NCBI RefSeq assembly: GCF_001866055.1
Contig: NZ_MLQS01000018.1
Span: 2,502 to 66,501, forward strand
Length of the DNA stretch: 64,000 bases
Direction of reading: 5' to 3'
Source: Anaerobacillus alkalidiazotrophicus
Lineage (GTDB): Bacteria > Bacillota > Bacilli > Bacillales_H > Anaerobacillaceae
The notes under the pieces are model-generated. The model searched no databases. It was not told the origin of the DNA and worked only from the letters and a program-made list of their open reading frames with translations. The position numbers and the translations under genes were made by a program. Positions 44,980 to 54,071 of the stretch are shown here, in pieces; the first letter of the stretch is position 1, and every line of letters starts with the position of its first letter.

Positions 44980-47757
44980 ATGACAGTAGAAAAACTGCTA
45001 ATCGAAAAAAAGTATTATGAAATGATAATGCTAGATCAAGAGAATGATAATCTTGTACAATTTCTTGGTAATTTATATATAAGTGAACAAAATAATAAAG
45101 ATGCAGATCTTTCGTATATTCGTTTTTCACAAGGGGAAGTGTACTTTCAAAACAAAGATTATGAAACTGCTATTTTCAAGTGGGAGAAGGTACATAATCA
45201 CTTAGAGCAATGGGCAAGAAAAAATATGGCTGATGCTTATTATGAGCTTAGTCAATTTCCGAAAGCTATTGACTTATATAAATCCGTAACTAGTGAAAGT
45301 TTAGCTATAAATTCAGAAGTGGCATTAAAATTATTTTCCATTTACAACGAAATGGAGGAACTGGATTTTGCAGCCGACATCATTAAAAAAGCAGTTTCTT
45401 TAAATCCAGATTATCCAACTTTGACCGAAGTTGCTCGTTCTTTTTTTGAAGAGTATCGTGATTGGAGTAGCGCTATTGAACTTGTAGTTAATGAAGCAAT
45501 CCGAACGGAAGACATACAGTGGTTTGAAGTATTAAATCATTATGTAGAAGAAGGGTTAAACAAACCGACTCCGCCCGATTATTTTTCTAAACTATTAGAA
45601 GTGTTATATAGCCTGGATCAAAGATGCTTCGAAAAACTTGTTGTTTCACTTTGGAATAGCTATAAAGATGAAGAGGTGTATTTTTCGTGGTTAAGTGAAA
45701 TCAATCGTTTATTCTTACGTCTCGAAATAGATTCAACTAAGACCTGGCACGATTTAGCTGCTAACTATTATGAAACTTATTTCAACTTGATTAGTGGACA
45801 ATATTTACTAAAAGAAATAAAAGATATCGTTCCAGATTTACTTACGATTTGGTTACATGTTGCAGATGATACTTATTCAATATTTGCAGCAACATCTGTT
45901 CTTGCTTGGAATGAAAGCTTCAAAACATCAGTGAGTTCTAACATTGTAGAAAAAGCTGAATATATCCTAAAGAATTCTAGCAAAGAAACAGTAAACATCG
46001 ATCGAAGCATAGAATTATTTGAAGAAATTACAAATTGGACGAAGGGTCTTAAGTTAGATATTGACCAACGTTTAAAATACTCCGTAAATAAAGTGAAAGA
46101 TTTACAAACTAACTATCTTCTAATTACCGGAATGCAAGAGAATGGGAAGACGACTGTTATCAAATCTTTACTAAGCGATAATAGTGGATCTAGTCCAGCT
46201 GGCACAGTTGTTTGTTATAGTAATGATAAAGAAATTCAATTGTATGAAATTTCTTCTCATTCAATTCACCCGGTTGAAAGTTTCGATGAACTTCTTGAAA
46301 TCAAACAAGAAGAGAAAGAGGAAGAGAATACACTGCAAACATCGCTTATTCACGTTAAAATGCCAAACCGTTTTTTAGAAGAAAATCAGTTAACATTAAT
46401 TAATATACCTGATTTTAATGACAGTACGAATGAAGCGATGAAACATAATAAAAAAGAAGAGTTAACTTATGTCCAGTTCGCTGACGGTTTGTTATATGTC
46501 TTAACTCCAACGACCCTCTTTACAGAAAGAGATCGTGAACTTTTACTAAAACTTCAAGAACAATTACCAAACGTGTCAATCCATTTCTTACTGAAAACGG
46601 ATGCTATTTATCATCAGGAAGAAGTAACTAAATTGGTAGAAGAAACACGTACGATAATTTCTGATAGTTTTCCCAAGGCTAAAATCTTCCCTTATTCAAC
46701 GCATAATAAAAGCAGCAAACAAACGGATGACTTGTCTGGCTTCATTCAAGGATTATTTAATTATCAGTCGAGAACTGACGTTCGTAACAGAAAGATATTA
46801 TTTTACATTCGAGAAACCCTTACCTATCTTTTAAAAAGACGAGTGGAAACGGAAACTCAAATAACTGAAGCCATACGATGGAAAGAAGATGTCGTTTCAA
46901 AGGTAAATGCAGCTGTTCACCAGTTAAGTGATTTGGAAAAGGAAAAAATGGACTTCATGCAACGTTCTTATAGGGAAATAAAAGATGACATTAAGATGGA
47001 TCTAAAGATGACGATCCCAAAATTATTAAAAGAATGCTCTACATTAATAAAAGAGGATAGCAACTTTGGAAACATTCATATTGAACTAAACGAAAAGATG
47101 AATGAAAGAATTCATAATTATATCGAACATAGTGTATTACCAAAATTTTCAAAGGGTATTAATACCTGGATTGAAAAATCCACTGAGGAGTTTTCTCTTA
47201 GTCAAGACTATTTAGAGGAAATGAGTGAAGGCTTTAATATGATGTATGGACAGCTACGCTTTAATCTCAAATGCGACTTTAAAGTAGTTGACGATTGGAG
47301 CCGTGATGCTCTCAGAATATCAAATGGGGTACAATTAGAAACGATTAACATTCTAAATCGATCAACACCTTCACAATTGGTTATGAAAGGGGCTGGAAAA
47401 GTATTTGGAACTCTTCTCCCAAACAAGACGATGTTATGTAACATGTACAAAAATCTTATCGAAAAAGAAGATTATGAAAAGGTAGCAGCAGCGATTACCA
47501 ATCAATTTATGTTACAATTTGAATTGTTTGAAAAAGGCTTAGAACGTGATATTACGATGTTCTTTAAAGAACCATATATCGATTTACAAGAAGTAATCAC
47601 AAACGAACAACTAGATATACAACATAAAAAAGAAAGATTACAACAGTTAAAATCGAACCCCGAAAACTACATTGATCCAATTACACTTTTTAAAGTGAAA
47701 TTACTACAAATTGAAATGATGCAAGAAGAAACAAATAAGAGTTTGTTCTTTGCATAA
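44980..47757 (+). CDS. TPR-dynamin-like large GTPase
   Basis: A 925-residue protein. Residues about 40-330 form TPR-like helical pairs (SYIRFSQGEVYFQNKDYETA, LEQWARKNMADAYYELSQFP). A GTPase domain follows: P-loop G384-MQENG-K390-T391 and a probable G3 segment LTLINIPDFNDS (where DxxG would be expected). The likely G4 is FLLKTDAIY. Residues about 600-920 are long amphipathic helices, as in dynamin-like proteins, with a hydrophobic patch around ILNRSTPSQLVMKGAGKVF. ATG follows TTGGAGGAAAAATC. Possible roles are membrane remodelling or phage defence. The function is unknown. Confidence 0.75.
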   Translation: MTVEKLLIEKKYYEMIMLDQENDNLVQFLGNLYISEQNNKDADLSYIRFSQGEVYFQNKDYETAIFKWEKVHNHLEQWARKNMADAYYELSQFPKAIDLYKSVTSESLAINSEVALKLFSIYNEMEELDFAADIIKKAVSLNPDYPTLTEVARSFFEEYRDWSSAIELVVNEAIRTEDIQWFEVLNHYVEEGLNKPTPPDYFSKLLEVLYSLDQRCFEKLVVSLWNSYKDEEVYFSWLSEINRLFLRLEIDSTKTWHDLAANYYETYFNLISGQYLLKEIKDIVPDLLTIWLHVADDTYSIFAATSVLAWNESFKTSVSSNIVEKAEYILKNSSKETVNIDRSIELFEEITNWTKGLKLDIDQRLKYSVNKVKDLQTNYLLITGMQENGKTTVIKSLLSDNSGSSPAGTVVCYSNDKEIQLYEISSHSIHPVESFDELLEIKQEEKEEENTLQTSLIHVKMPNRFLEENQLTLINIPDFNDSTNEAMKHNKKEELTYVQFADGLLYVLTPTTLFTERDRELLLKLQEQLPNVSIHFLLKTDAIYHQEEVTKLVEETRTIISDSFPKAKIFPYSTHNKSSKQTDDLSGFIQGLFNYQSRTDVRNRKILFYIRETLTYLLKRRVETETQITEAIRWKEDVVSKVNAAVHQLSDLEKEKMDFMQRSYREIKDDIKMDLKMTIPKLLKECSTLIKEDSNFGNIHIELNEKMNERIHNYIEHSVLPKFSKGINTWIEKSTEEFSLSQDYLEEMSEGFNMMYGQLRFNLKCDFKVVDDWSRDALRISNGVQLETINILNRSTPSQLVMKGAGKVFGTLLPNKTMLCNMYKNLIEKEDYEKVAAAITNQFMLQFELFEKGLERDITMFFKEPYIDLQEVITNEQLDIQHKKERLQQLKSNPENYIDPITLFKVKLLQIEMMQEETNKSLFFA

Positions 47758-47788
47758 AAGATAAAATCTGTATTTATTTTATGTGAAA

Positions 47789-47854
47789 AAAGGAGTTGTC
47801 AATCTAAAGTGTACCCTTTTTAAAGGACATTTTAAACTGACAACTCCTTTATTT
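47789..47854 (+). terminator. Long hairpin terminator after the GTPase gene
   Basis: AAAGGAGTTGTCA pairs with TGACAACTCCTTT around a loop of about 35 bases that contains its own AAAATGTCC-like pairing. Confidence 0.7.
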
Positions 47855-47875
47855 TTTAGGTAAGTATAAAATTTT

Positions 47876-47921
47876 TGAAGTTGGAAAGCTGTCTAACTTC
47901 AGGCGCCATGCGCTTTTCTTG
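47876..47921 (+). repeat. Family E remnant
   Basis: Retains TTGGAAAGCTGTCTAACTTC and GCGCCATGCGCTTTTCTTG only, an eroded short copy. Confidence 0.55.
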
Positions 47922-47933
47922 TTATTCTAAGAA

Positions 47934-48917
47934 TTAGTAAACCTTATCTCCGTTAAAGATAGAATTTTTAACAATGACATAATCTACATGGCGGATTGCC
48001 TCTAACTTGTTTCCACCTGCATAAGATATAGAGGATTGAAGATCCTGTTCCATCTCAATTAAGGTATCTTGTAGAAAACCTTTATGTTCGACATACATTC
48101 TTTTTCCTTCAACATTTTTTCTTTCACCTTTTTGAAATTCTGAAGCTGAACCAAAATATTCTTTGCAAAGAATTCCATCTTTCTCAATGGTTTGTCCAGG
48201 TGATTCTTCGTGACCGGCAAATAATGAACCAATCATGACCATTGATGCTCCAAATCTAATCGATTTTGCTATGTCCCCATGTGTACGAATACCACCATCC
48301 GCTATTATTGGCTTTCTTGCTGCCTTTGCACACCAACGTAGTGCAGCTAATTGCCAACCGCCAGTTCCGAATCCGGTTTTAATTTTTGTAATACATACCT
48401 TGCCTGGTCCAATTCCGACTTTTGTCGCATCAGCTCCAACATGTTCTAATTCCCTTACCGCTTCAGGTGTTCCAACATTTCCTGCAATAACAAAACAATT
48501 AGGTAAATTTTTTTTTATATGTTGGATCATCTCAATTACAGCATTTGAATGTCCATGTGCTATATCAATCGTAATGTAATCTGGTGAAAGTTGTTCTTCT
48601 GACAATTGCTTAACGAATTGATACTCAACATCTTTTACACCAACACTAATTGACGCAATTAACCCTCGAGATTTCATGTCCTTAATAAAAGATATTCGCT
48701 TCTCAGGTTCAAAGCGGTGCATAATATAAAAGTAACCATTTTCAGCTAAGTAAATGGCTATTTTTTCATCGATAATTGTTTGCATATTTGCCGGCACAAC
48801 AGGTAACTTAAATGTATGACCACCAAAGTTTACGGTTGTATCACACTCAGAGCGACTTCTTACCACACTTTTTGCAGGGATCAACTGGATATCTTCATAA
48901 TCAAACACGTTGTCCAT
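47934..48917 (-). CDS. guaC: GMP reductase GuaC
   Basis: A protein of about 327 residues that converts GMP to IMP with NADPH. Motifs: [13 protein letters not shown] at the start, [17 protein letters not shown] with the catalytic Cys, and the phosphate-binding [20 protein letters not shown] with [10 protein letters not shown]. It lacks the CBS domains of IMP dehydrogenase, as expected for GuaC. ATG 48917 gives the family-typical start. A second ATG three bases upstream is also possible. No purine riboswitch is visible upstream. Confidence 0.95.
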   Translation of the reverse strand: MDNVFDYEDIQLIPAKSVVRSRSECDTTVNFGGHTFKLPVVPANMQTIIDEKIAIYLAENGYFYIMHRFEPEKRISFIKDMKSRGLIASISVGVKDVEYQFVKQLSEEQLSPDYITIDIAHGHSNAVIEMIQHIKKNLPNCFVIAGNVGTPEAVRELEHVGADATKVGIGPGKVCITKIKTGFGTGGWQLAALRWCAKAARKPIIADGGIRTHGDIAKSIRFGASMVMIGSLFAGHEESPGQTIEKDGILCKEYFGSASEFQKGERKNVEGKRMYVEHKGFLQDTLIEMEQDLQSSISYAGGNKLEAIRHVDYVIVKNSIFNGDKVY

Positions 48918-48920
48918 CAT

Positions 48921-49401
48921 CTACACCCCTTAATTAGAATATTAACCAACATTAATATTGAGTTAATGGATAGGATAAGGTTCAAAGGTAGGTTAGCCTG
49001 TAAGAATAAGTCTTATGCATATTTAACTGTATCGATAAAGCTGAACTTCAATCCGGGTGGCCTTCATTCCCGACTGATTTTTAGTTGACTTATATCAAAT
49101 CCATAATTTGAAAAAACAAAGTAAATAGTCACAAATAATATTTAAAGGTTTCGGTAACGTTGTTATTAAGAAACCGTCGTTTTCTTGATAGATAATCTCA
49201 CAAACAAAGTGTGGAGATTGTCGGAAAAAGCTTATAATACATTTATCTGACTTTAAAAGATTGTAACTACAAACTTAAAACTTATAGTGATAAGGGAATT
49301 TTAGTAAAACATTGCTTAAAGGTTAGATATTGTAATTTGTTCAATCATAAGAACCAATGATTAATAGGTTACAACTTATTTTTAAATAGGGGGTATCTAA
49401 A
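48921..49401. other. Spacer between guaC and isocitrate dehydrogenase, with a D fragment
   Basis: Divergent promoters must lie here. A family D end fragment is seen at about 49030-49100 (AAAGCTGAACTTCAATCC, GATTTTTAGTTGACTTATA). No ORF and no known riboswitch seen in the remainder. Confidence 0.5.
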
Positions 49402-50862
49402 ATGACAAAAAAACGTCATATTACAGTTGCAAAAGGTGATGGAATAGGACCTGAAATAATGGATGCAACACTAAAAATATTAGAGTTTTCTGGGGCTGAA
49501 ATTGAACCTGAGTTTATCGATATCGGGGAAAAAGTATATTTATCTGGTGAAACATCCGGGATCAGTGAAGAAGCATGGGAATCTCTTCGCCGCACAAAAG
49601 TTTTCTTAAAAGCGCCAATTACTACGCCGCAGGGTGGTGGGTTTAAAAGTTTAAACGTTACAATTCGTAAAACGCTAGGTCTTTATGCAAATATTCGACC
49701 AAATATTTCATATGATCCGTTTGTAAAAACGAAGCATCCGAATGTAGATCTTGTCATTGTTAGGGAAAATGAAGAAGACTTGTACGCAGGAATTGAACAT
49801 CAGCAAACACCTGAAGTAGTACAATGTTTGAAATTAATCACTCGTCCTGGTAGTGAGAAAATTATACGATATGCGTTTGAATATGCGGTAAAGAATAATC
49901 GAAAAAAAGTAACTTGTTTCTCAAAAGATAATATCATGAAATTAACGGATGGTCTTTTCCATAAAGTATTTAATGAAATTTCAAAAGAATATCCTCAAAT
50001 TGAAACTGAGCACTGGATCATTGATATTGGAATCGCAAAAATCGCGGATACTCCACAGGACTTTGATGTAATTGTAATGCCAAATCTCTATGGAGATATT
50101 GCTTCTGATGTGGCTGCGCAAATTACAGGAAGTGTAGGTTTAGCAGGCTCCGCTAATATCGGTGATCATGTAGCCATGTTTGAAGCTATTCACGGAAGTG
50201 CACCTGACATTGCAGGAAAAGGAATTGCGAACCCTTCTGGATTAATTCATGGAGCTATTATGATGCTAGTACACATTGGTCAACCAGAGGTAGCGACGAA
50301 AATTCATAATGCATGGTTAAAAACTCTTGAAGACGGAATTTTCACCGGAGATATTGCTAAGGGCAGTGCTTCAGTAGGAACCATGGAGTTTGCTGAAGCA
50401 ATCATTCAACGACTTGGCCAACAACCTTCTGCATTTAATCCTGTTACATATAAAGAAATTAAAGAAGGTGAAGAGGTTAAATTAGAGTTCGCTCCTCAAG
50501 CAAAAGACCGTGTGAAAACTGATGTTGTTCAAGAATTAGATGGCGTCGATGTTTTTGTTTTGAACAACACATTAACATCTAATGAATTAGGAGAAGCACT
50601 TGAAAAAGTTGCAGGGCCTGAATTTGAGTTAGTTGTCATTACAAATCGTGGTGTGAAAGTCTATCCAAATGGATTTCCAGAAACCTTTACAACTGATCAT
50701 TGGAGATGTCGTTTCCAATTAACATCAAATGCCCCAAAAAACAATAAAGATATTATAAACTTATTACAACGTGTTAACGAAGCGGGGATCAACTGTATAA
50801 AAACAGAAAATCTCTATAAGTTTAATGGTGAACGTGGTTATTCATTAGGGCAAGGGCAATAA
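49402..50862 (+). CDS. Isocitrate/isopropylmalate-family dehydrogenase with C-terminal extension (Thermus-type isocitrate dehydrogenase)
   Basis: A 486-residue beta-decarboxylating dehydrogenase. The catalytic part (about residues 1-335) has KGDGIGPEIM, IVRENEEDLYAGIEH, the metal-binding MPNLYGDIASD and EAIHGSAPDIAGKGIANPSG. An extra domain of about 130 residues (VDVFVLNNTLTSNELGEALE) is found in the long Thermus/Rickettsia-type isocitrate dehydrogenases. It differs from the standard Bacillus Icd of the citZ-icd-mdh cluster, so it is probably an additional or alternative enzyme. The TAA stop lies in the terminus of a D MITE. Confidence 0.88.
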   Translation: MTKKRHITVAKGDGIGPEIMDATLKILEFSGAEIEPEFIDIGEKVYLSGETSGISEEAWESLRRTKVFLKAPITTPQGGGFKSLNVTIRKTLGLYANIRPNISYDPFVKTKHPNVDLVIVRENEEDLYAGIEHQQTPEVVQCLKLITRPGSEKIIRYAFEYAVKNNRKKVTCFSKDNIMKLTDGLFHKVFNEISKEYPQIETEHWIIDIGIAKIADTPQDFDVIVMPNLYGDIASDVAAQITGSVGLAGSANIGDHVAMFEAIHGSAPDIAGKGIANPSGLIHGAIMMLVHIGQPEVATKIHNAWLKTLEDGIFTGDIAKGSASVGTMEFAEAIIQRLGQQPSAFNPVTYKEIKEGEEVKLEFAPQAKDRVKTDVVQELDGVDVFVLNNTLTSNELGEALEKVAGPEFELVVITNRGVKVYPNGFPETFTTDHWRCRFQLTSNAPKNNKDIINLLQRVNEAGINCIKTENLYKFNGERGYSLGQGQ

Positions 50863-51075
50863 AGCTGAACTTCAATCAGTGGGGGTTTACCTTCATCCCC
50901 CACTGATTGTTAGTTCAACTTATACCACAGGCATAAGAATAACTAATCATCAGCTATCACTGATGAAAGTTATTCTATATCGGACCTTTAGGGGCAGTTT
51001 ATCCCCCACCTAAACTTCTCGATTTCCTTAAGTTTTGAGCTGGGGGTCTTACTTGCCCCTTAAGAGTGGGATAAA
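50859..51075 (+). mobile_element. Family D MITE, complete copy overlapping the dehydrogenase stop codon
   Basis: A complete copy, opposite in orientation to the one at 17506-17723. It opens ATAAAGCTGAACTTCAATC and ends CTTAAGAGTGGGATAAA. Hairpins CAGTGGGGG/CCCCCACTG and others are intact. TTTAT (read from the other strand) sits at both borders. The TAA ending the upstream gene is part of that border. Confidence 0.8.
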
Positions 51076-51087
51076 TAATTTTCACAA

Positions 51088-51277
51088 CAAGAAAAGCGCA
51101 AGCGCCCTTGCTCATCGACGTAATAAGCTGGACTGAGTCGAGTGAGATATAGGAGAGTCGAAAGATGTTAGACTTTCGTTCTCGACTTATCGTAGACGAG
51201 ACGAAGGAAGCTTTCTAGTCGATAGGGCGCTGAAGCTAGACAGTTTCCAAGTTAGAAATTTATAAATTCTGATTATG
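51088..51277 (-). repeat. Family E intergenic repeat, copy with a different interior
   Basis: The standard ends (AAGAAAAGCGCAAGCGCC... and ...ACAGTTTCCAAGTTAGAAAT) enclose an interior with CGAGTCGAAAGATG-type hairpin arms not seen in the other copies. Confidence 0.7.
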
Positions 51278-51318
51278 CAAGAAAGACCTATTCGCAAATG
51301 CGAGTAGGTCTTTGTGAT
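51277..51318 (+). terminator. Hairpin terminator after the E repeat
   Basis: AAAGACCTATTCGC...GCGAGTAGGTCTTT. The following 51319-51630 has no ORF or repeat that I can recognise. Confidence 0.7.
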
Positions 51319-51630
51319 ACAAAATTTAACTATCATTATATGCCAAGAGGACTACTTCTTCAAATGATCGTTAGAAAATTACGTGGTGAGAGTATTCATA
51401 TTGGCCATTCGATCAACACAACGTCATTATAGTAAGTACTGCCATCTGTGAAATCAACAATAATATTTTTACTGAAATAAGTAAACTTTTCTCTAGTACA
51501 TGAATAGGGAAGTAACTTTTTTTCGTTTCTCCCGTCTATAATTAAAATAAGAATTTAATTTGAATTTCTGTTGTAGAATGTATGGAAAGACTAATTGTTA
51601 TTTTATGCTAACTAAAAGCGAGGTGAAAAA

Positions 51631-52095
51631 ATGGTTTCTCTTTTATTTCCTATTGGTTTTTTGTGTGTGGTGTTATTTATTATTTTTGTTATTTTTGCAG
51701 GTAAGCACGGCGAATCTGACCAAGAGAGGGTGAATGAATTGATAAAAAATCTTTATGTTTATTTAGTTTGTTTTGCAACGTTGATGATGTCTATTGGTGG
51801 TGGAGTGGGTTTATTTATGGCGGCTTCTGATATTATTGTTCCTAATGATTATTATATGAGTTATGAAGAATATAAAATGAACCAAAATTATAAGTTCACA
51901 CCAGACCATGAAAGAGTTGTAGAAGAGTATAGTGAAGAAGAAATGAGAGCTATGTACAATAATTACAGAGAGGCAGAAATTGAACGTTCAAAAAATCGAG
52001 CAAAGAATAGTTTGATTAAGTCTTTTGGTTGGATCATCATTCCTCTTCCTATCTTTATTCTTTTTTCGAGGAGACTACGTAAGCAACAAGCATAA
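51631..52095 (+). CDS. Hypothetical membrane protein with three helices
   Basis: A 154-residue protein. Two N-terminal membrane segments (about residues 4-24 and 42-64), an acidic Tyr-rich loop (YYMSYEEYKMNQNYKFTPDH, EEYSEEEMRAMYNNYREAEI) and a third helix at about 128-146 with a basic tail. ATG follows AAGCGAGGTGAAAAA. No family recognised. A perfect terminator follows. Confidence 0.7.
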   Translation: MVSLLFPIGFLCVVLFIIFVIFAGKHGESDQERVNELIKNLYVYLVCFATLMMSIGGGVGLFMAASDIIVPNDYYMSYEEYKMNQNYKFTPDHERVVEEYSEEEMRAMYNNYREAEIERSKNRAKNSLIKSFGWIIIPLPIFILFSRRLRKQQA

Positions 52096-52131
52096 ATTCG
52101 TTTAAAAAACTAAAAAAGTCTTCCTGTTTTA

Positions 52132-52176
52132 AAAAAGGTATAATTCCCCAAAAATTAGGGGATTATACCTTTTTTG
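52132..52176 (+). terminator. Strong terminator after the 51631 gene
   Basis: AAAAGGTATAATTCCCC...GGGGATTATACCTTTT, a long stem with few mismatches. Confidence 0.9.
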
Positions 52177-52279
52177 TTAAGTAGTTGGATTTTTGATGCA
52201 AGAACAACAAACTCTTAAGTTAAGTTCTATTGTGGAAGTCAATGAACTAGTATTGTAAAAAAGGCAAGGTTTTTGAAAG

Positions 52280-52414
52280 TTAATCAAACTGATTTGAACT
52301 TAAGGGTCATAGACCCCCACCTCTAAGCGTAGCGTAGGTGGGAACTTCCATTCAGGTGGAGTTGAGACTCCATCTGAATTTCCGATGTTCTAGCGAAGCT
52401 AGAACGAGTTCTCT
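52280..52414 (+). repeat. Family A palindromic repeat, copy 3
   Basis: Nearly identical to 17088-17224, including the left flank TTAATCAAACTGATTTGAA. Similarity ends after GAGTTCTCT. The rest of the spacer up to 52618 shows no gene. Confidence 0.75.
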
Positions 52415-52618
52415 CAGTTAGTTGATATATCCATTGATGTAGAAATATTGTTGAGCCCTCAAATACGATATGTCAATTAAACTATTTAAATATATCAACT
52501 GAAGTAAAGGACTATAATACTTCCAGTTCCTTATCCTATAATATTTCCCTAGAAAATTTTTTTATATCTTGATTGGATATACTTAAAATGTAAAGAAAAG
52601 AAAAATGAGGTGAATTTA

Positions 52619-53077
52619 ATGGAATATTTACTTTCATTTACAAAGGCTCTAGGGATGTTTGTTGTTGGTTTGACAGCTTTTCGAATTATGGGAAGCCAAG
52701 CTGTAGGTAGATTAACTGACTTTGATCTCGTAGTTGCTATTGCTATAGGTGCATTAATAGCAAAACCCTTATCTGATCCTGAATTAAATCCTTTAATCTC
52801 AGTAGTTGCTATTTCAGCATTAGTTATTGCTCAACTTGTATTGAGTGTTTTATCAATGAAGAGTAGTTTGTTTGAAAAAATCGTTCAAGGGAGCCCGATA
52901 AAATTAATTGAAAATGGGACAATAATTTTGAGTGGGTTACGTAAGGCTAGGATCAGTAAGAATGAATTAATGGAAGAATTACGAATAGCAGGTTATTCAT
53001 CAGCATCAGAAGTTAAAAAGGCATATTTAGAGCCGAGTGGAAAGTTTAGTGTTTTTGAAAAAGATGTTATGAAATAA
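52619..53077 (+). CDS. DUF421/YetF-like short membrane protein
   Basis: A 152-residue protein. Three N-terminal membrane helices contain RIMGSQAVGRLTDFDLVVAI and IGALIAKPLSDPELN. A small cytoplasmic domain follows, with PIKLIENGTIILSGLRKARI and LMEELRIAGYSSASEVKKAY. This is the DUF421 (YetF/YdfR/YrbG) pattern, but it is shorter than the usual proteins of about 210-230 residues and lacks their second cytoplasmic part. ATG follows AATGAGGTGAATTTA. Confidence 0.82.
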   Translation: MEYLLSFTKALGMFVVGLTAFRIMGSQAVGRLTDFDLVVAIAIGALIAKPLSDPELNPLISVVAISALVIAQLVLSVLSMKSSLFEKIVQGSPIKLIENGTIILSGLRKARISKNELMEELRIAGYSSASEVKKAYLEPSGKFSVFEKDVMK

Positions 53078-53249
53078 CTGTGTTTGAAAGAAAAAATAAT
53101 AATACAAAATTTACGTCAGTTGACATAGTTTCACATCACTAAATTAATGTAATTTAAAGCATATTCTAATAAAAGAATATTTTCTCAGCTCACTCACTCC
53201 GAGGAATTTGATGCATAGAATAAAGCATCAAACATAGGAGTGATGCAGT

Positions 53250-53450
53250 ATGGGAAAAAAGAAAAAAGTTGCTCCATTATCAGCAAATCAAAAATATGAA
53301 TATACAATGAAGGTGGTAACATCTAAATCTTGTATCACGTGTAAACGTCAATGTGCAAGAGGATTGGCTTATATAGAGAAAATGAATAAGCCTGGTGCGG
53401 TAGGTAAAGGAGTTCCGTGTATATTAACAAAAGGAAAAGCATATCAATAG
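53250..53450 (+). CDS. Hypothetical small basic protein with CxxC
   Basis: A 66-residue basic protein. KKKKVAPLSANQKYEYTMKV leads into SKSCITCKRQCARG and a last Cys in GVPCILT, so four cysteines could bind zinc. ATG follows ATAGGAGTGATGCAGT. A short hairpin TAGCCC/GGGCTA lies at the end (53449-53470). Family not recognised. Confidence 0.7.
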   Translation: MGKKKKVAPLSANQKYEYTMKVVTSKSCITCKRQCARGLAYIEKMNKPGAVGKGVPCILTKGKAYQ

Positions 53451-53626
53451 CCCATAAATTTGGGCTATTTATTATATTTACATATAACTAGTTACTGCAC
53501 GACGCAGATGAAATTCGTTCACAGATTACGAGTAAACAATCAATTTATCTTTAAACAGTAAGATCCCTAATAGTATGATATTTTACTGTTTCTTCAAATT
53601 ACAATAATAGAAATGTTGCTAATACA

Positions 53627-53915
53627 CAAGAAAAGCGCAAGCGCCTTGGTCACGAGCAGCTGCTCCTGTGCCACTCCGTTTGCTCGTCGCAAAGCAGCTT
53701 CGAAGTAATCCAAGTAGTAGCTTCACTGGGTCGGCCTTTGACAGAAGCCGCTCTTTGGCTTCTTACGTGCTTCTGCGTCTTCAAGTACTGCTTCGTAGTA
53801 AGCTTCCTCGAAGCAGTGTTTTGTGCGACGAGTAATCGCAGGAGCAAAGCTGCATGAAGCTAATCAACGAAGGATGACAGTTTCCAAGTTAGAAATTTAT
53901 AAATTCTTATTATGA
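53627..53915 (-). repeat. Family E intergenic repeat, left of the ZorAB-like genes
   Basis: Long-form copy in reverse orientation, close to 28433-28766. Together with the forward copy at 56671-56903 it brackets the two motor genes as an inverted pair. Confidence 0.8.
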
Positions 53916-54071
53916 AAAAACAGAAAGTAAACGCTTTAAACTCCGACCCCCCATGCATGAATTGTCCACCTTCTGAATAGCTATAAAAAAAGAGGTTTAA
54001 GTGACAAGTTGCAAAATATTTGCACTTTCTACTTTCGTCTTTTTAACTCTTTTAACTAGGGGGGAAATTTA

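Noticed and set aside
48921..49401. Purine riboswitch or other leader upstream of guaC
   Set aside because: No conserved purine-riboswitch core sequence and no terminator/antiterminator pair found.
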